DNA of 64,000 nt, from contig NZ_JADOTX010000001.1 in assembly GCF_015751765.1 (NCBI RefSeq), positions 2,294,001 through 2,358,000 on the forward strand, written 5' to 3'. The notes beneath the pieces were generated by a model, which searched no databases, was not told the DNA's origin, and worked only from the letters and a program-made list of their open reading frames with translations. Made by a program: the position numbers and the translations under genes. This document shows, piece by piece, positions 34,149 through 42,843 of this stretch (positions are counted from its first letter, which is position 1; each line of letters opens with the position of its first letter). The stretch is from Micromonospora ureilytica. Its GTDB lineage: Bacteria; Actinomycetota; Actinomycetes; Mycobacteriales; Micromonosporaceae.

Positions 34149-35114
34149 ATGGATCAACAACTCAACCGACCGGGGCCGACACCGGCATCCGAGCCGGTCA
34201 GCCGGCGTGGAGTGCTACGCGCCGCGACCGTCTCCGCTGCCGCAGTCGGCGCCGCCGGTCTGCTCGCCGGTCCGGCCTCCGCCGCACCCGCCGCGCCCGG
34301 CCAGCAGGCCCAGGGCCGCCGTCGGGTGCCGGTGGACCGGATCAGCATTCAGCTCTACACGCTGCGTGATCAGCTCGCCGCCGACCTGCCCGGCTCCCTG
34401 GACGCGCTGCGCCGCATCGGTTACCGGCGGGTGGAGCACGCCGGTTTCGTCGGACGCACCGCCGCACAGTTCCGGGCCGCGCTCGACGAGGCCGGGCTGC
34501 GTTCCACCTCCGGGCACGTCGGCATCCCGCAGCCGTTCGACGCCGCCACCTGGGAGCAGGCCCTCGCCGACGCCAACGTGGTGGGCTGCAAGAAGATCGT
34601 CCACCCGTACTTCGGTCGGGACGCGAGCGGTCAGCCGATCCGGGACCCTGCCGTCTACCGGGCCCTGGCCCGGGACCTGAACCGCGCCGGGCGGCTCGCC
34701 GAACGCGCGGGGCTCGACTTCGGATACCACAACCACCAGCTCGAGTTCGTGCCGCTGACCGGCGGCTCGACCGGGTTCGACATCCTCACGGCGCAGACCG
34801 ATCCTCGGCTGGTCCACTTCGAGCTCGACCTCTACTGGACCTGGCGGGGCGCCCACGACCCGGTCGACGTGTTCCGGGCCAACCGTGGTCGGATCCGCCA
34901 GGTGCACGTCAAGGACCTCGACGTCGACGGTGGCTTCGCCGACCTCGGCGACGGCGTCATCGACTTCGGCCGCATCTTCGCCCACGAGCGGGAGGCCGGC
35001 ATCGAGGAGTACATCGTGGAGCGTGACGACGCGGGCACCGCGCCGCGCTCCCCCGCCGACGCCCTGGACACCGCTCGCGTCGGCTTCGACTATCTCGCTT
35101 CACTTCGGTACTGA
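34149..35114 (+). CDS. Tat-exported sugar phosphate isomerase/epimerase-like TIM-barrel protein
   Basis: A 321-residue protein. A twin-arginine signal (SRRGVLRAA, hydrophobic segment about 25-45, cleavage near ASAAPA) directs it out of the cell folded. The mature part is an AP-endonuclease-2/xylose-isomerase-like TIM barrel: ISIQLYTLRDQL at strand 1, RRVEHAGF, GLDFGYHNHQLEF with metal-binding His residues, VHFELDLYWTWRGAHDP, and RQVHVKDLD. Relatives epimerise or isomerise sugars, or dehydrate 3-keto sugars. It lies 23 bases before the PQQ sugar dehydrogenase gene, so the two probably act on the same external sugar or derivative. Start ATG follows AGGAAGGGA. Confidence 0.85.
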   Translation: MDQQLNRPGPTPASEPVSRRGVLRAATVSAAAVGAAGLLAGPASAAPAAPGQQAQGRRRVPVDRISIQLYTLRDQLAADLPGSLDALRRIGYRRVEHAGFVGRTAAQFRAALDEAGLRSTSGHVGIPQPFDAATWEQALADANVVGCKKIVHPYFGRDASGQPIRDPAVYRALARDLNRAGRLAERAGLDFGYHNHQLEFVPLTGGSTGFDILTAQTDPRLVHFELDLYWTWRGAHDPVDVFRANRGRIRQVHVKDLDVDGGFADLGDGVIDFGRIFAHEREAGIEEYIVERDDAGTAPRSPADALDTARVGFDYLASLRY

Positions 35115-35137
35115 AACCACCCCGGGGGACACACCTG

Positions 35138-37225
35138 ATGAACAGGACCGCATTCGCGTCCGCCCTGCTACTGGTGACGGCCGGCCTGGCCGTACCACCG
35201 TCGGCAGCGGCCGCAGCGCCGGCCGCACCGCCGGACAGCAGCTTCCAGAAAGTGACACTGAACGACTTCCCGGGCGAGCCGATGAGCCTCGCCGTTCTGC
35301 CCGACCTGCGGGTGCTGCACACCTCCCGCACCGGTGAGGTCCGCATCCACGACCCGCGCACCGGGCTGAACACCCTCGCCGCCGACATCCCGGTGTACGA
35401 GCACGACGAGGAGGGGTTGCAGGGGGTCGCCATCGACCCGAACTTCGCCCAGAACAAGTGGGTGTACCTCTACTACTCGCCGCCGATGGAAACTCCTGTG
35501 GACGACCCGGCGACCCCGGGCGTCAACGAGGGGGACGCGCCGGAGACCGGCACCGAGGCGGACTGGCAGCCGTTCAAGGGCGCGCTGCGGTTGTCCCGGT
35601 TCAAGCTCGACGGGTCGAAGCTGAACCTCGCCAGCGAGCAGCAGATCATCGACGTGCCGACCGACCGGGGCATCTGCTGCCACGTCGGCGGCCAGATCGA
35701 CTTCGACAGCAAGGGCAACCTGTACCTGTCGACAGGTGACGACACCAACCCGTTCGCCTCCGACGGCTACATCCCGATCGACGAGCGGGCCGACCGCCAC
35801 CCGGCCTTCGACGCCCAGCGCACCTCGGCCAACACCAACGACCTGCGCGGCAAGCTGCTGCGCATCAAGGTGAAGAACGGTGGCGGTTACACGGTGCCGG
35901 CCGGCAACCTGTTCAAGCCGGGCACGGCGCAGACCCGCCCGGAGATCTACGCGATGGGGTTGCGCAACGCGTTCCGGTTCTCCGTCGACAGGCGTACCGA
36001 CAACGTGTACGTGGGCGACTACTCCCCGGACGCCTCCAACCCGAACCCGGAGCGCGGCCCGGCCGGGCACGGTCGGTGGATGCTCGTGGACAAGCCGGCG
36101 AACTACGGCTGGCCGTACTGCGTGACGCCGACCATCGCGTACCGCGACTACGACTTCGCCACCGGCGAGTCGGGCGCCAAGTTCAACTGCAAGCGCCCGG
36201 TCAACGACTCGCCGCACAACACCGGCAAGCGCGTGCTGCCGCCGGTCGAGCAGCCGGAGGTCTGGTACGCGGCCGCCCCCTCGGCCGAGTTCCCGCAGCT
36301 GGGCACCGGCGGCATCTCTCCGATGGGTGGCCCGGCGTACGAGTACGACGGGACCAGCACGTCGCGTACCCGCTGGCCGGCCTACTACGACGGGGTGCCG
36401 CTGTTCTACGAGTGGTCCCGCGACTACATCAAGGAGTTCCGCCTCGACGAGGACGGCGACGTGACGGACATCCGTCCGGTGGCGCCGTCGCTGGTGGTGG
36501 ACAACCCGATGGACATGGAGTTCGGCCCGGACGGCGCGCTCTACGTCCTGGAGTACGGCGACGGCTACTTCGCCGAGAACCCGGACGCACAGCTGTCCCG
36601 GATCGATTTCGTCCGCGGCAACCGGACGCCGATCCCGAAGATCAGCGGCACCCCGACCGTGGGGCAGGCCCCGCTGACCGTCGCGTTCTCCAGCGCGGGC
36701 ACGACCGACCCGGACGGTGACAAGCTGAGCTACGCGTGGGACTTCAACGCCGACGGCTCGGTGGACAGCACCGCTCCGAACGCGAGCTGGACGTTCCCGG
36801 AGAACGGCTCGTACACGCCGACGTTGAAGGTGACCGACCGCACCGGACGGTCCGCCTCGGCAACCCTGCCGCTGGTGGTCGGGCCGACCGCGCCGGTGGT
36901 CGAGTTCGTCACCCCGGAGGCTGGGCAGCCGTTCCAGTTCGGGCAGACGGTGGCGTACGAGGTGAAGGTCACCGACGACCTGCCGGTGGACTGCTCCAAG
37001 GTGAAGGTCACCTACGTGCTCGGGCACGACGAGCACGGGCACCCGCTCTCCACCTCGACGGGCTGCACCGGAAGCATTCCCACCTTCCTCGACGGTGGGC
37101 ACAGCGGTGCGGACAACCTGACCGCCGTGTTCGTCGCGGAGTACACCGACGCGGGCTCTCCCGCGCAGTCGGGCTCGGCCACTGTCGTGCTGGACCCGAC
37201 CCCGGTGGCCGGCCTGGCCGGCTGA
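35138..37225 (+). CDS. Secreted PQQ-dependent sugar dehydrogenase with PKD domain
   Basis: A 695-residue exported protein. A signal peptide (about 1-27) is followed by a six-bladed glucose/sorbosone dehydrogenase propeller, about 35-500, with DLRVLHTSRTGEVRI, YEHDEEGLQGVAIDP, DRGICCHVGGQIDFDSKGNLY and PEIYAMGLRNAFRFSVD. A PKD domain follows (about 505-585, SYAWDFNADGSVDST), then a C-terminal beta domain to the end. The adjacent cysteine pair in GICCHVGG is a feature of many PQQ propellers. It probably oxidises an aldose or polysaccharide end outside the membrane, passing electrons to the respiratory chain; the substrate is not known. It forms a two-gene unit with the Tat-exported isomerase-like protein. 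Confidence 0.88.
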   Translation: MNRTAFASALLLVTAGLAVPPSAAAAAPAAPPDSSFQKVTLNDFPGEPMSLAVLPDLRVLHTSRTGEVRIHDPRTGLNTLAADIPVYEHDEEGLQGVAIDPNFAQNKWVYLYYSPPMETPVDDPATPGVNEGDAPETGTEADWQPFKGALRLSRFKLDGSKLNLASEQQIIDVPTDRGICCHVGGQIDFDSKGNLYLSTGDDTNPFASDGYIPIDERADRHPAFDAQRTSANTNDLRGKLLRIKVKNGGGYTVPAGNLFKPGTAQTRPEIYAMGLRNAFRFSVDRRTDNVYVGDYSPDASNPNPERGPAGHGRWMLVDKPANYGWPYCVTPTIAYRDYDFATGESGAKFNCKRPVNDSPHNTGKRVLPPVEQPEVWYAAAPSAEFPQLGTGGISPMGGPAYEYDGTSTSRTRWPAYYDGVPLFYEWSRDYIKEFRLDEDGDVTDIRPVAPSLVVDNPMDMEFGPDGALYVLEYGDGYFAENPDAQLSRIDFVRGNRTPIPKISGTPTVGQAPLTVAFSSAGTTDPDGDKLSYAWDFNADGSVDSTAPNASWTFPENGSYTPTLKVTDRTGRSASATLPLVVGPTAPVVEFVTPEAGQPFQFGQTVAYEVKVTDDLPVDCSKVKVTYVLGHDEHGHPLSTSTGCTGSIPTFLDGGHSGADNLTAVFVAEYTDAGSPAQSGSATVVLDPTPVAGLAG

Positions 37226-37240
37226 CCAACCCACGATGAC

Positions 37241-37276
37241 AGCGGCGGCGACCGGATCACTCCGGTCGCCGCCGCT
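37241..37276 (+). terminator. 16-bp perfect hairpin after the sugar dehydrogenase gene
   Basis: Arms 37241-37256 and 37261-37276 are exact complements around TCAC, 16 bases past the stop. It also separates this gene from the convergent beta-helix gene. Confidence 0.9.
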
Positions 37277-37353
37277 CGTCGTCTCTGCTCCGGCCGGCGC
37301 GAGGCGCACACGCGCACATCGCGCGACGACGCGGGCGGGCCCCCGCTCGTCGT

Positions 37354-39039
37354 TCAGGTCCAGTCGTTCTCGACGTGGTTGTCCCGCCACCGTCCGCCCA
37401 CCGGCGGGGTGTCCAGTCGCATCCCCTCGTCGGCGTTGCCGGCCAGGTCGTTGTCCTCGACCCGGCAGTCCACGCAGCTGCCACGCCCGGTGATCCACAG
37501 TCCGTGCGTCTGGGTCTGGTTGTCGTGGTTGTCCCAGATCCGGTTGCCTCGCACGGTGGCCGAGTCGAACGGCGCGTCGATGGTGATACCGGCCCGCAGT
37601 TGGGGTGCGGCGGCCAGTTCGTACGCGCATCCTGGCGGTGGCACGTCCCCGCTCCACGCCGAGAACGCGTCCGGGCGGACCGGGGCGAGCGTGAGTTCGT
37701 CGCCGGTGTTGGAGGCCACCATGGCAATGGTCTTCCCGACCCGCAGGACCTTTCCCCGATGCCCGTCGTGCGGCCAGGTGGCCGACCGGTCCACCAGGCA
37801 CCGCTCGCTGTAGCGGACGGCGTCGCCCGCGCCCCCGGTGCCCTCGCCGTACTGCCGCCCGTTGTTGCGGATCCGGTTGTTGAGCAGCACCGCGTCGGTC
37901 ATCTGGTGGTTGATCCGGACCGCGTCCAGGCCGTTGCCCCAGAACTCGTTGCTCTCGATCACCACGTCCCGGATCGAGCCCCGGTAGCCGCGTCCGAGGT
38001 CGTGCGCGTGATAGCCGTGCCGCCCGTTGCCGCTGATCCGGTTGCCGCGGACGGTGTACGGGCCGGGGCTGTTGCCGATGCTGACCCCGTCGTACATGTT
38101 GCCGTCGATGACGCAGTCGGTGAGCAGCCCACCCCGGCCGGCCACGGACGAGGTGCCCTGCGCCGACACGTCGAATCCGGTCTCCAGGTTGCCGGTCATC
38201 GTGCAGGCGGAGACGATCAGGCCGTCGGCGCCCCAGTCGGAGATGCCGAAGCGGTTGCCCTGACTGTGGCAGCCGATGATGCGGTAGCCGCGCGGCGGCG
38301 CCCAGTAGTCCTTCTGCAGTTCCAGGAAGATGCCGTTGGTGCCGTTGGCCAGGGCGGTGCAGTTGGCGATGGTCAGCCGCTCCACAGCTCCCCAGCCGCC
38401 GATGCCGATCCCGATGCCGGCGCCGCCCATCTGCTCGCCGTTGTCCAGTCGGCCGCAGCCGACCACCACCACGCCGTCGATCAGGGAGTCCTGGAGGAAG
38501 TCGCAGCCCAGCCCGGTGGCCGCGGTGTGGTGGATGTAGAGGTTGCGGAAGACGCCCCGCACCACGTACTGGAGGCCGAGGCCCTTGGCCAGGTAGTTGT
38601 ACTCGGCCATGGCGACGCCGGAGCCGTCGATCTGGAAGTCGGAGAAGGTGCAGTCGGCGATGTGCCGGTCCCGGTCGGCGCCGTGCTGCACAGTGGTCCA
38701 GAAGGCCAACGGGGTGGGGTCGGCCCGGTTGCCCTCGTTGCTGAGCATGAACCGGGTCGCCGCCGGTCCCGCGCCGATCAGCGACACGCCGCTGCGCCAC
38801 ACCGTGCCGGCGTCTCGGATCGAGTAGATGCCCGGCGGGCAGTAGATGACCCGGGCCCGCCCGTCCGAGGCGTACCCGGCGCCGAGGCGGTCCACGAGGG
38901 CGGCCAGCGCCGGTTGGTCGTTGGTCGAGCCGTCACCGGTCAGCCCGTAGTCAAGCGCGTCGCAGTAGAGCGGCGCGCCGGCGGAGGCGGGCCGTCGTAC
39001 CCGGACCGAGTTCAGTAGCAGCTCGTTCGCCACGGCCAC
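37354..39039 (-). CDS. Right-handed parallel beta-helix protein (pectate-lyase-3-like)
   Basis: A 561-residue protein. Residues about 25-110 match the pectate lyase 3 entry domain: YGLTGDGSTNDQPALAALV, then RVIYCPPGIYSI and GVSLIGAG. The rest is a run of parallel beta-helix coils with many Asn-Arg-Ile or Asn-Asn turns, such as VRGNRISGNGRHG, LLNNRIRNNGRQYG and VEDNDLAGNADEG. It starts with GTG at 39039 behind AAGGGAG. No signal peptide is seen, although family members act on extracellular polysaccharide or sit in phage tails. It follows the bkd operon on the same strand, but a terminator lies between. Hydrolytic activity cannot be claimed from the sequence. Confidence 0.8.
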   Translation of the reverse strand: MAVANELLLNSVRVRRPASAGAPLYCDALDYGLTGDGSTNDQPALAALVDRLGAGYASDGRARVIYCPPGIYSIRDAGTVWRSGVSLIGAGPAATRFMLSNEGNRADPTPLAFWTTVQHGADRDRHIADCTFSDFQIDGSGVAMAEYNYLAKGLGLQYVVRGVFRNLYIHHTAATGLGCDFLQDSLIDGVVVVGCGRLDNGEQMGGAGIGIGIGGWGAVERLTIANCTALANGTNGIFLELQKDYWAPPRGYRIIGCHSQGNRFGISDWGADGLIVSACTMTGNLETGFDVSAQGTSSVAGRGGLLTDCVIDGNMYDGVSIGNSPGPYTVRGNRISGNGRHGYHAHDLGRGYRGSIRDVVIESNEFWGNGLDAVRINHQMTDAVLLNNRIRNNGRQYGEGTGGAGDAVRYSERCLVDRSATWPHDGHRGKVLRVGKTIAMVASNTGDELTLAPVRPDAFSAWSGDVPPPGCAYELAAAPQLRAGITIDAPFDSATVRGNRIWDNHDNQTQTHGLWITGRGSCVDCRVEDNDLAGNADEGMRLDTPPVGGRWRDNHVENDWT

Positions 39040-39149
39040 AGGCCCGGCTCCCTTCGTCGCGTTCGGTGCGCTCCGGCGGGGCCGACTTCCCGGTGCAGCC
39101 GCCGGGAAACCCCGGCCCGCTGGCACCGCCGGGAGACCCCGGACGTGCG

Positions 39150-39185
39150 CCGGCCCCGGCGCCGCACGGGTGGCGCCGGGGCCGG
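39150..39185 (-). terminator. 14-bp perfect hairpin ending the bkd operon
   Basis: Arms 39150-39163 and 39172-39185 are exact complements with an 8-base loop, starting ten bases beyond the E2 stop codon. It separates bkd from the beta-helix gene. Confidence 0.85.
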
Positions 39186-39194
39186 GGGTACGCG

Positions 39195-40574
39195 TCAGAC
39201 GGCGGCGATCAGCAGCGCCGGGCGCTCCACGCAGTCGGCGACGTGCCGCAGGAAGCCACCGGCCACCCCGCCGTCGCAGACTCGGTGGTCGAAGGTGAGG
39301 CTGAGCTGGGTCACCTTGCGGACCGCGAGTTGCCCGTCGACCACCCACGGCTTGTCCACGATCCGTCCGACCCCGAGCAGGGCCGCCTCGGGGTGGTTGA
39401 TGATCGGTGTGGAGCCGTCGACGCCGAACACCCCGTAGTTGTTCAGCGTGAAGGTGCCGCCGGTCAGCCGGGCCGGGGGCAGGCTGCCGGCTCGCGCGGC
39501 GGCGGTGGTCGCGGTCAGTTCGGCGGCCAGTTCGGCGGTGGTGAGCCGCTGGGCGTCGCGCAGCACCGGCACCAGCAGACCCCTGTCGGTCTGCGCGGCG
39601 ATGCCGAGGTGCACCCCGGCGGACTGGATGATCCGCTGCCCCTCGGTGTCGACCCTGGCGTTGAGCTGCGGGAATCGGCGCAGCCCGCTGAGGCAGATCC
39701 GGGCCAGTAGGGCCAGGATGCTCACCGGCGCGTCGGGCGTCGCCGCGTTGATCGCGGCGCGGGTCTCCAGCAGCCCGGTGGCGTCCACGTCGACCCAGAT
39801 GGTCACCTCCGGGATCTCCCGCCGGCTGCGGGAGAGCTTGTCGGCGATGACCTTGCGGACGCCGGTGAGCGGGACGATCACGTCGCCGTCCCCGACCGGC
39901 GCCGAACCCGGCTGCGGGTCCGGAACGGCGGCGAGTCGGGCGGCGGGCACGGTCGGCGCGGCCTCCACGTCGGCGCGGCGGATCACGCCCCCGGGCCCGG
40001 TGCCCCGCAGCGTGGCGAGGTCGACGCCGCGCTCGCGGGCCAGCCGCCGCACGATCGGCGAGATGACCAGGGCGGCGGGCGGCGGCGCCGGGTCGCCGGA
40101 CCCGGCACCCGCGTCGGGCGCACCACCGGCGGCAGCACCGGTCGGGTCGGCGTCGGCGGTCGAGTCGGTGTCGGCCGGTTCGGGGGCCACCGCCAGGCGG
40201 GGCCGACGCCGACGGCGGGTGGTGTTGCCGTGGCCGGTGCCGTACCCGATCAGCACATTGCCGGAGCCGGCCCGCTCCTCCTCGCGGTAGGTGGCGTGTC
40301 CGGCGGGCTCGTCGCCCCCGTCCAGCGGCGCGATGGTGATCAACGGCTGGCCGACCGGGCGTACCTCACCGGCCGCGCCGTGCAGGGTGACCACCCGGCC
40401 GGCGTACGGGCAGGGCACGTCGACGACGGCCTTGGCGGTCTCCACCTCGACCACGCTCTGGTCGACAGTGACCACGTCGCCGACGGCGACCCGCCACTCG
40501 ACGATCTCGGCTTCGCTGAGCCCTTCGCCCAGGTCGGGCAGGAGGAAGACCTGTGTCCGTCCGACGATGGTCAT
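39195..40574 (-). CDS. bkdC: Branched-chain alpha-keto acid dehydrogenase E2 (lipoyl acyltransferase)
   Basis: A 459-residue E2 core. One lipoyl domain (about 8-82) carries the lipoylated K48 in VEVETAKAVVD. A long Ala/Pro linker with an unusual RRRRRPR patch follows, then a peripheral-subunit binding domain (about 175-210, SPIVRRLARERGVDL) and the catalytic domain. Its FDHRVCDGGVAGGFL at about 427-440 holds the active His and Asp. It transfers the acyl group from E1 to CoA, giving isobutyryl-, isovaleryl- and 2-methylbutyryl-CoA, the starters of branched-chain fatty acids. The ATG overlaps the E1 beta stop by four bases. No E3 gene follows, so dihydrolipoyl dehydrogenase must come from elsewhere. 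Confidence 0.93.
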   Translation of the reverse strand: MTIVGRTQVFLLPDLGEGLSEAEIVEWRVAVGDVVTVDQSVVEVETAKAVVDVPCPYAGRVVTLHGAAGEVRPVGQPLITIAPLDGGDEPAGHATYREEERAGSGNVLIGYGTGHGNTTRRRRRPRLAVAPEPADTDSTADADPTGAAAGGAPDAGAGSGDPAPPPAALVISPIVRRLARERGVDLATLRGTGPGGVIRRADVEAAPTVPAARLAAVPDPQPGSAPVGDGDVIVPLTGVRKVIADKLSRSRREIPEVTIWVDVDATGLLETRAAINAATPDAPVSILALLARICLSGLRRFPQLNARVDTEGQRIIQSAGVHLGIAAQTDRGLLVPVLRDAQRLTTAELAAELTATTAAARAGSLPPARLTGGTFTLNNYGVFGVDGSTPIINHPEAALLGVGRIVDKPWVVDGQLAVRKVTQLSLTFDHRVCDGGVAGGFLRHVADCVERPALLIAAV

Positions 40575-41572
40575 GCCGCCGCCCAACGCGCGTCCGGCTG
40601 GTCGTCCCACTGGAGGCGGGCCACGGCGTCGAGCACCCGGTCCACGCCGGGCAGGTGGGTGTGCTCCAGCATCGGGGCCGGGTACGGGATGTCCAGCCCG
40701 GCGACCCGCAGCACCGGGGCGTGCAGCGCGTGGAAGCAGCGCTCCTGCACCCGGGCGGCGATCTCCGCGCCGACGCCCGCGAAGCCGGGCGCCTCCTGGA
40801 TCACCACGCACCTGCCGGTACGGCGGACGGAGGCGGTGATGGTGGCGTCGTCGAACGGCACGATCGTGCGCACGTCGACGACCTCCAGGTCCCATCCCTC
40901 CTCCCGCGCGGCCTCGGCGGCCTCCAGCGCGACCGGCACCGCCGGCCCGTACGCCACAAGTGTGGCGTCGCGTCCGGGCCGGCGCACGACGGCCCGGCCG
41001 AACGGTTCGGTGCGGGTCGGCAGAGACGCCTCGTCGCTGGCGAAGTAGAGCTTCTTGGGCTCCATGAAGATCACCGGGTCGGGGTCCTCGATGGCCTCGC
41101 GCAGCAGCGAGTACGCGTCGTCGACGGTCGCCGGGGTGACCACCTTCAGCCCGGGGGTGTGCGCGTAGTACGCCTCGGACGAGTCGCAGTGGTGCTCGAC
41201 CCCGCCGATCCCGCCCGCGTACGGCACGCGGATGACGATCGGCACGCTCAGCGCGCCCCGGGTGCGGTTGCGCAGCTTCGCCACGTGCGAGGCAATCTGC
41301 TCGAACGCCGGGTACGCGAACGCGTCGAACTGCATCTCGACCACCGGGCGCAGGCCGGACATGGCCAGGCCGACGGCGAAGCCGACGATGCCGGCCTCGG
41401 CGAGGGGGGTGTCGAAGCAGCGGTTCTCGCCGAAGCGGGCCTGGAGGCCGTCGGTGATCCGGAAGACGCCGCCGAGCGCGCCGACGTCCTCACCGAAGAC
41501 GACGACCCGGTCGTCGGCGGCGAGGGCGTCGGCGAGCGCGGTGTTGAGCGCCTTGGCCATGGTGGTGGCCAT
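40571..41572 (-). CDS. bkdB: Branched-chain alpha-keto acid dehydrogenase E1 beta subunit
   Basis: A 333-residue transketolase-like subunit that forms a heterotetramer with E1 alpha and decarboxylates branched-chain 2-oxo acids. The pyrimidine-binding part shows VVVFGEDVGALGGVFRIT, then RCFDTPLAEAGIVGFAVGLAMSG and EMQFDAFAYPAFEQI. The C-terminal domain has DATLVAYGPAVPVALEAAE and RTGRCVVIQEAPGFAGVGAEI. The start ATG shares its A with the E1 alpha stop (TGATG), and the stop overlaps the E2 start, so all three subunits are translationally coupled. Length is typical for the family. Confidence 0.95.
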   Translation of the reverse strand: MATTMAKALNTALADALAADDRVVVFGEDVGALGGVFRITDGLQARFGENRCFDTPLAEAGIVGFAVGLAMSGLRPVVEMQFDAFAYPAFEQIASHVAKLRNRTRGALSVPIVIRVPYAGGIGGVEHHCDSSEAYYAHTPGLKVVTPATVDDAYSLLREAIEDPDPVIFMEPKKLYFASDEASLPTRTEPFGRAVVRRPGRDATLVAYGPAVPVALEAAEAAREEGWDLEVVDVRTIVPFDDATITASVRRTGRCVVIQEAPGFAGVGAEIAARVQERCFHALHAPVLRVAGLDIPYPAPMLEHTHLPGVDRVLDAVARLQWDDQPDARWAAA

Positions 41573-42738
41573 CAGGCGTCACCCTCCTCGGCGTGGGCGG
41601 CTGCCAGCTCGGCGCGGACCTGCTCGCGTTGTTCGATCAGCTGCGGGGTGGGCTCGGCGTAGACGTGGTCGAAGAGGCTCAGCGGGTCGACGGTGGGCTG
41701 CTCGTTCATCCGGGTCCGTAGGTCCGCCGCGTACGCCTCGGCCTGCTCGGCGATCTCGGCGACCGCCGCGTCGTCGAGCACACCGCGGGCCCGCAGGTAG
41801 GTCTCCAGCCGGGCGACCGGGTCCCGGTCCCGCCAGGCGTCGACCTCGGCGCGGTCGCGGTAGCGACTGGCGTCGTCGGCGTTGGTGTGCGGCTCCATCC
41901 GGTAGGTGTGTGCCTCGACCAGGAACGGCCCCTTGCCGGCCCGGGCGTGGGCGACCGCGCGGGTGAGCACGGCGAGCACCGCGACGGGGTCGTTGCCGTC
42001 GACCTGCTCGCTGGGTACGCCGTACCCGACGCCCTTGTAGGCCAGCGACGGCGCGGCGGTCTGCCGCGACAGCGGGACGCTGATCGCGTACCTGTTGTTC
42101 TGCACGAAGTAGACGACCGGCGCCTTGAACACGGCGGCGAAGTTGATCCCCTCGTGGAAGTCGCCCTCGCTGGTGGCGCCGTCGCCGATGAAGGCCAGCG
42201 CCACGGTGTCGCGACCCTGGTACGCCTCGCCGTGCGCCAGTCCGGCGGCGTGCACGCACTGGGTGGCCAGCGGGGTGCACTGCGGCGCGGTGCGTACCTC
42301 GGTCGGGTCGTAGCCGCAGTGCCAGTCGCCGCGCAGGAGGGTGAGCACCTCGACCGGGTCGATGCCCCGGGCAACCAGCGCCATCGACTCGCGGTACGTG
42401 GGGAAGACCCAGTCGGTGTCGCGGACCGCGAGGACCGCGCCGACCTGGCACGCCTCCTGACCCCGCGAGGACGGGTAGACGGCGAGCCGGCCCTGCTTGG
42501 TCAGGGCGGTCGCCTGGGTGTCGAAGCGGCGGCCGAGCACCATCCGGCGGTACAGCTCGCGCAGCACCTCGGCGGGTGGTTCGGGGTAGTCGGCGCGGGC
42601 GGGCAGCGGCGTGCCGTTCTCGGCGAGCAGGCGGACCGGCTCGGCGTCCGGTAGCAACGAGCGTGCCGGGTCGGGCGGGGTGACCGTCCGACGGGCGCGC
42701 GGGGATGCCCTGCGGACCGCCTGGGGAGTGGTCGTCAC
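41572..42738 (-). CDS. bkdA: Branched-chain alpha-keto acid dehydrogenase E1 alpha subunit
   Basis: A 388-residue subunit that binds thiamine diphosphate. The cofactor motif is GDGATSEGDFHEGINFAAV, followed by VVYFVQNNRYAISVP. RGQEACQVGAVLAV and DWVFPTYRESMALVARG are family hallmarks, and the conserved phosphorylation-loop-like region shows EAHTYRMEPHTNADD. The GTG at 42738 was chosen because AGGAGG sits seven bases upstream; a longer frame would extend into the regulator promoter. It is the first gene of the bkd operon. The intergenic 105 bases to the divergent Lrp-type gene contain a dyad that could bind that regulator. This E1 also differs from E. coli AceE, being the two-subunit form. Confidence 0.95.
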   Translation of the reverse strand: MTTTPQAVRRASPRARRTVTPPDPARSLLPDAEPVRLLAENGTPLPARADYPEPPAEVLRELYRRMVLGRRFDTQATALTKQGRLAVYPSSRGQEACQVGAVLAVRDTDWVFPTYRESMALVARGIDPVEVLTLLRGDWHCGYDPTEVRTAPQCTPLATQCVHAAGLAHGEAYQGRDTVALAFIGDGATSEGDFHEGINFAAVFKAPVVYFVQNNRYAISVPLSRQTAAPSLAYKGVGYGVPSEQVDGNDPVAVLAVLTRAVAHARAGKGPFLVEAHTYRMEPHTNADDASRYRDRAEVDAWRDRDPVARLETYLRARGVLDDAAVAEIAEQAEAYAADLRTRMNEQPTVDPLSLFDHVYAEPTPQLIEQREQVRAELAAAHAEEGDA

Positions 42739-42780
42739 GGCGGAACCTCCTGGGACGTGTGGTGAGCCTATGCTTCCGCT

Positions 42781-42808
42781 TGTGGATGATTGACTCAAGA
42801 TCGACACA
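42781..42808. promoter_or_regulatory. Imperfect dyad between bkd operon and Lrp-type gene
   Basis: The AT-rich stretch reads TGTGGATGATT, a short spacer, then AAGATCGACACA, whose reverse complement is close to the left half. It sits 43 to 70 bases upstream of the bkdA start and just upstream of the regulator gene. Lrp/AsnC proteins bind such imperfect dyads, so this is a candidate operator for both directions. Confidence 0.45.
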
Positions 42809-42843
42809 GAAGGCGGGACGGTTGGCATGCGGAGGGCCCATCA

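Noticed and set aside
35168..38800. 1,210-codon minus-strand frame across two genes
   Set aside because: It is antisense to the PQQ dehydrogenase gene and then out of frame with the real beta-helix gene; it crosses a perfect 16-bp terminator hairpin.
37375..39018. 547-codon plus-strand frame over the beta-helix gene
   Set aside because: It is a shadow of the minus-strand gene, whose Asn-rich coil repeats are clear.
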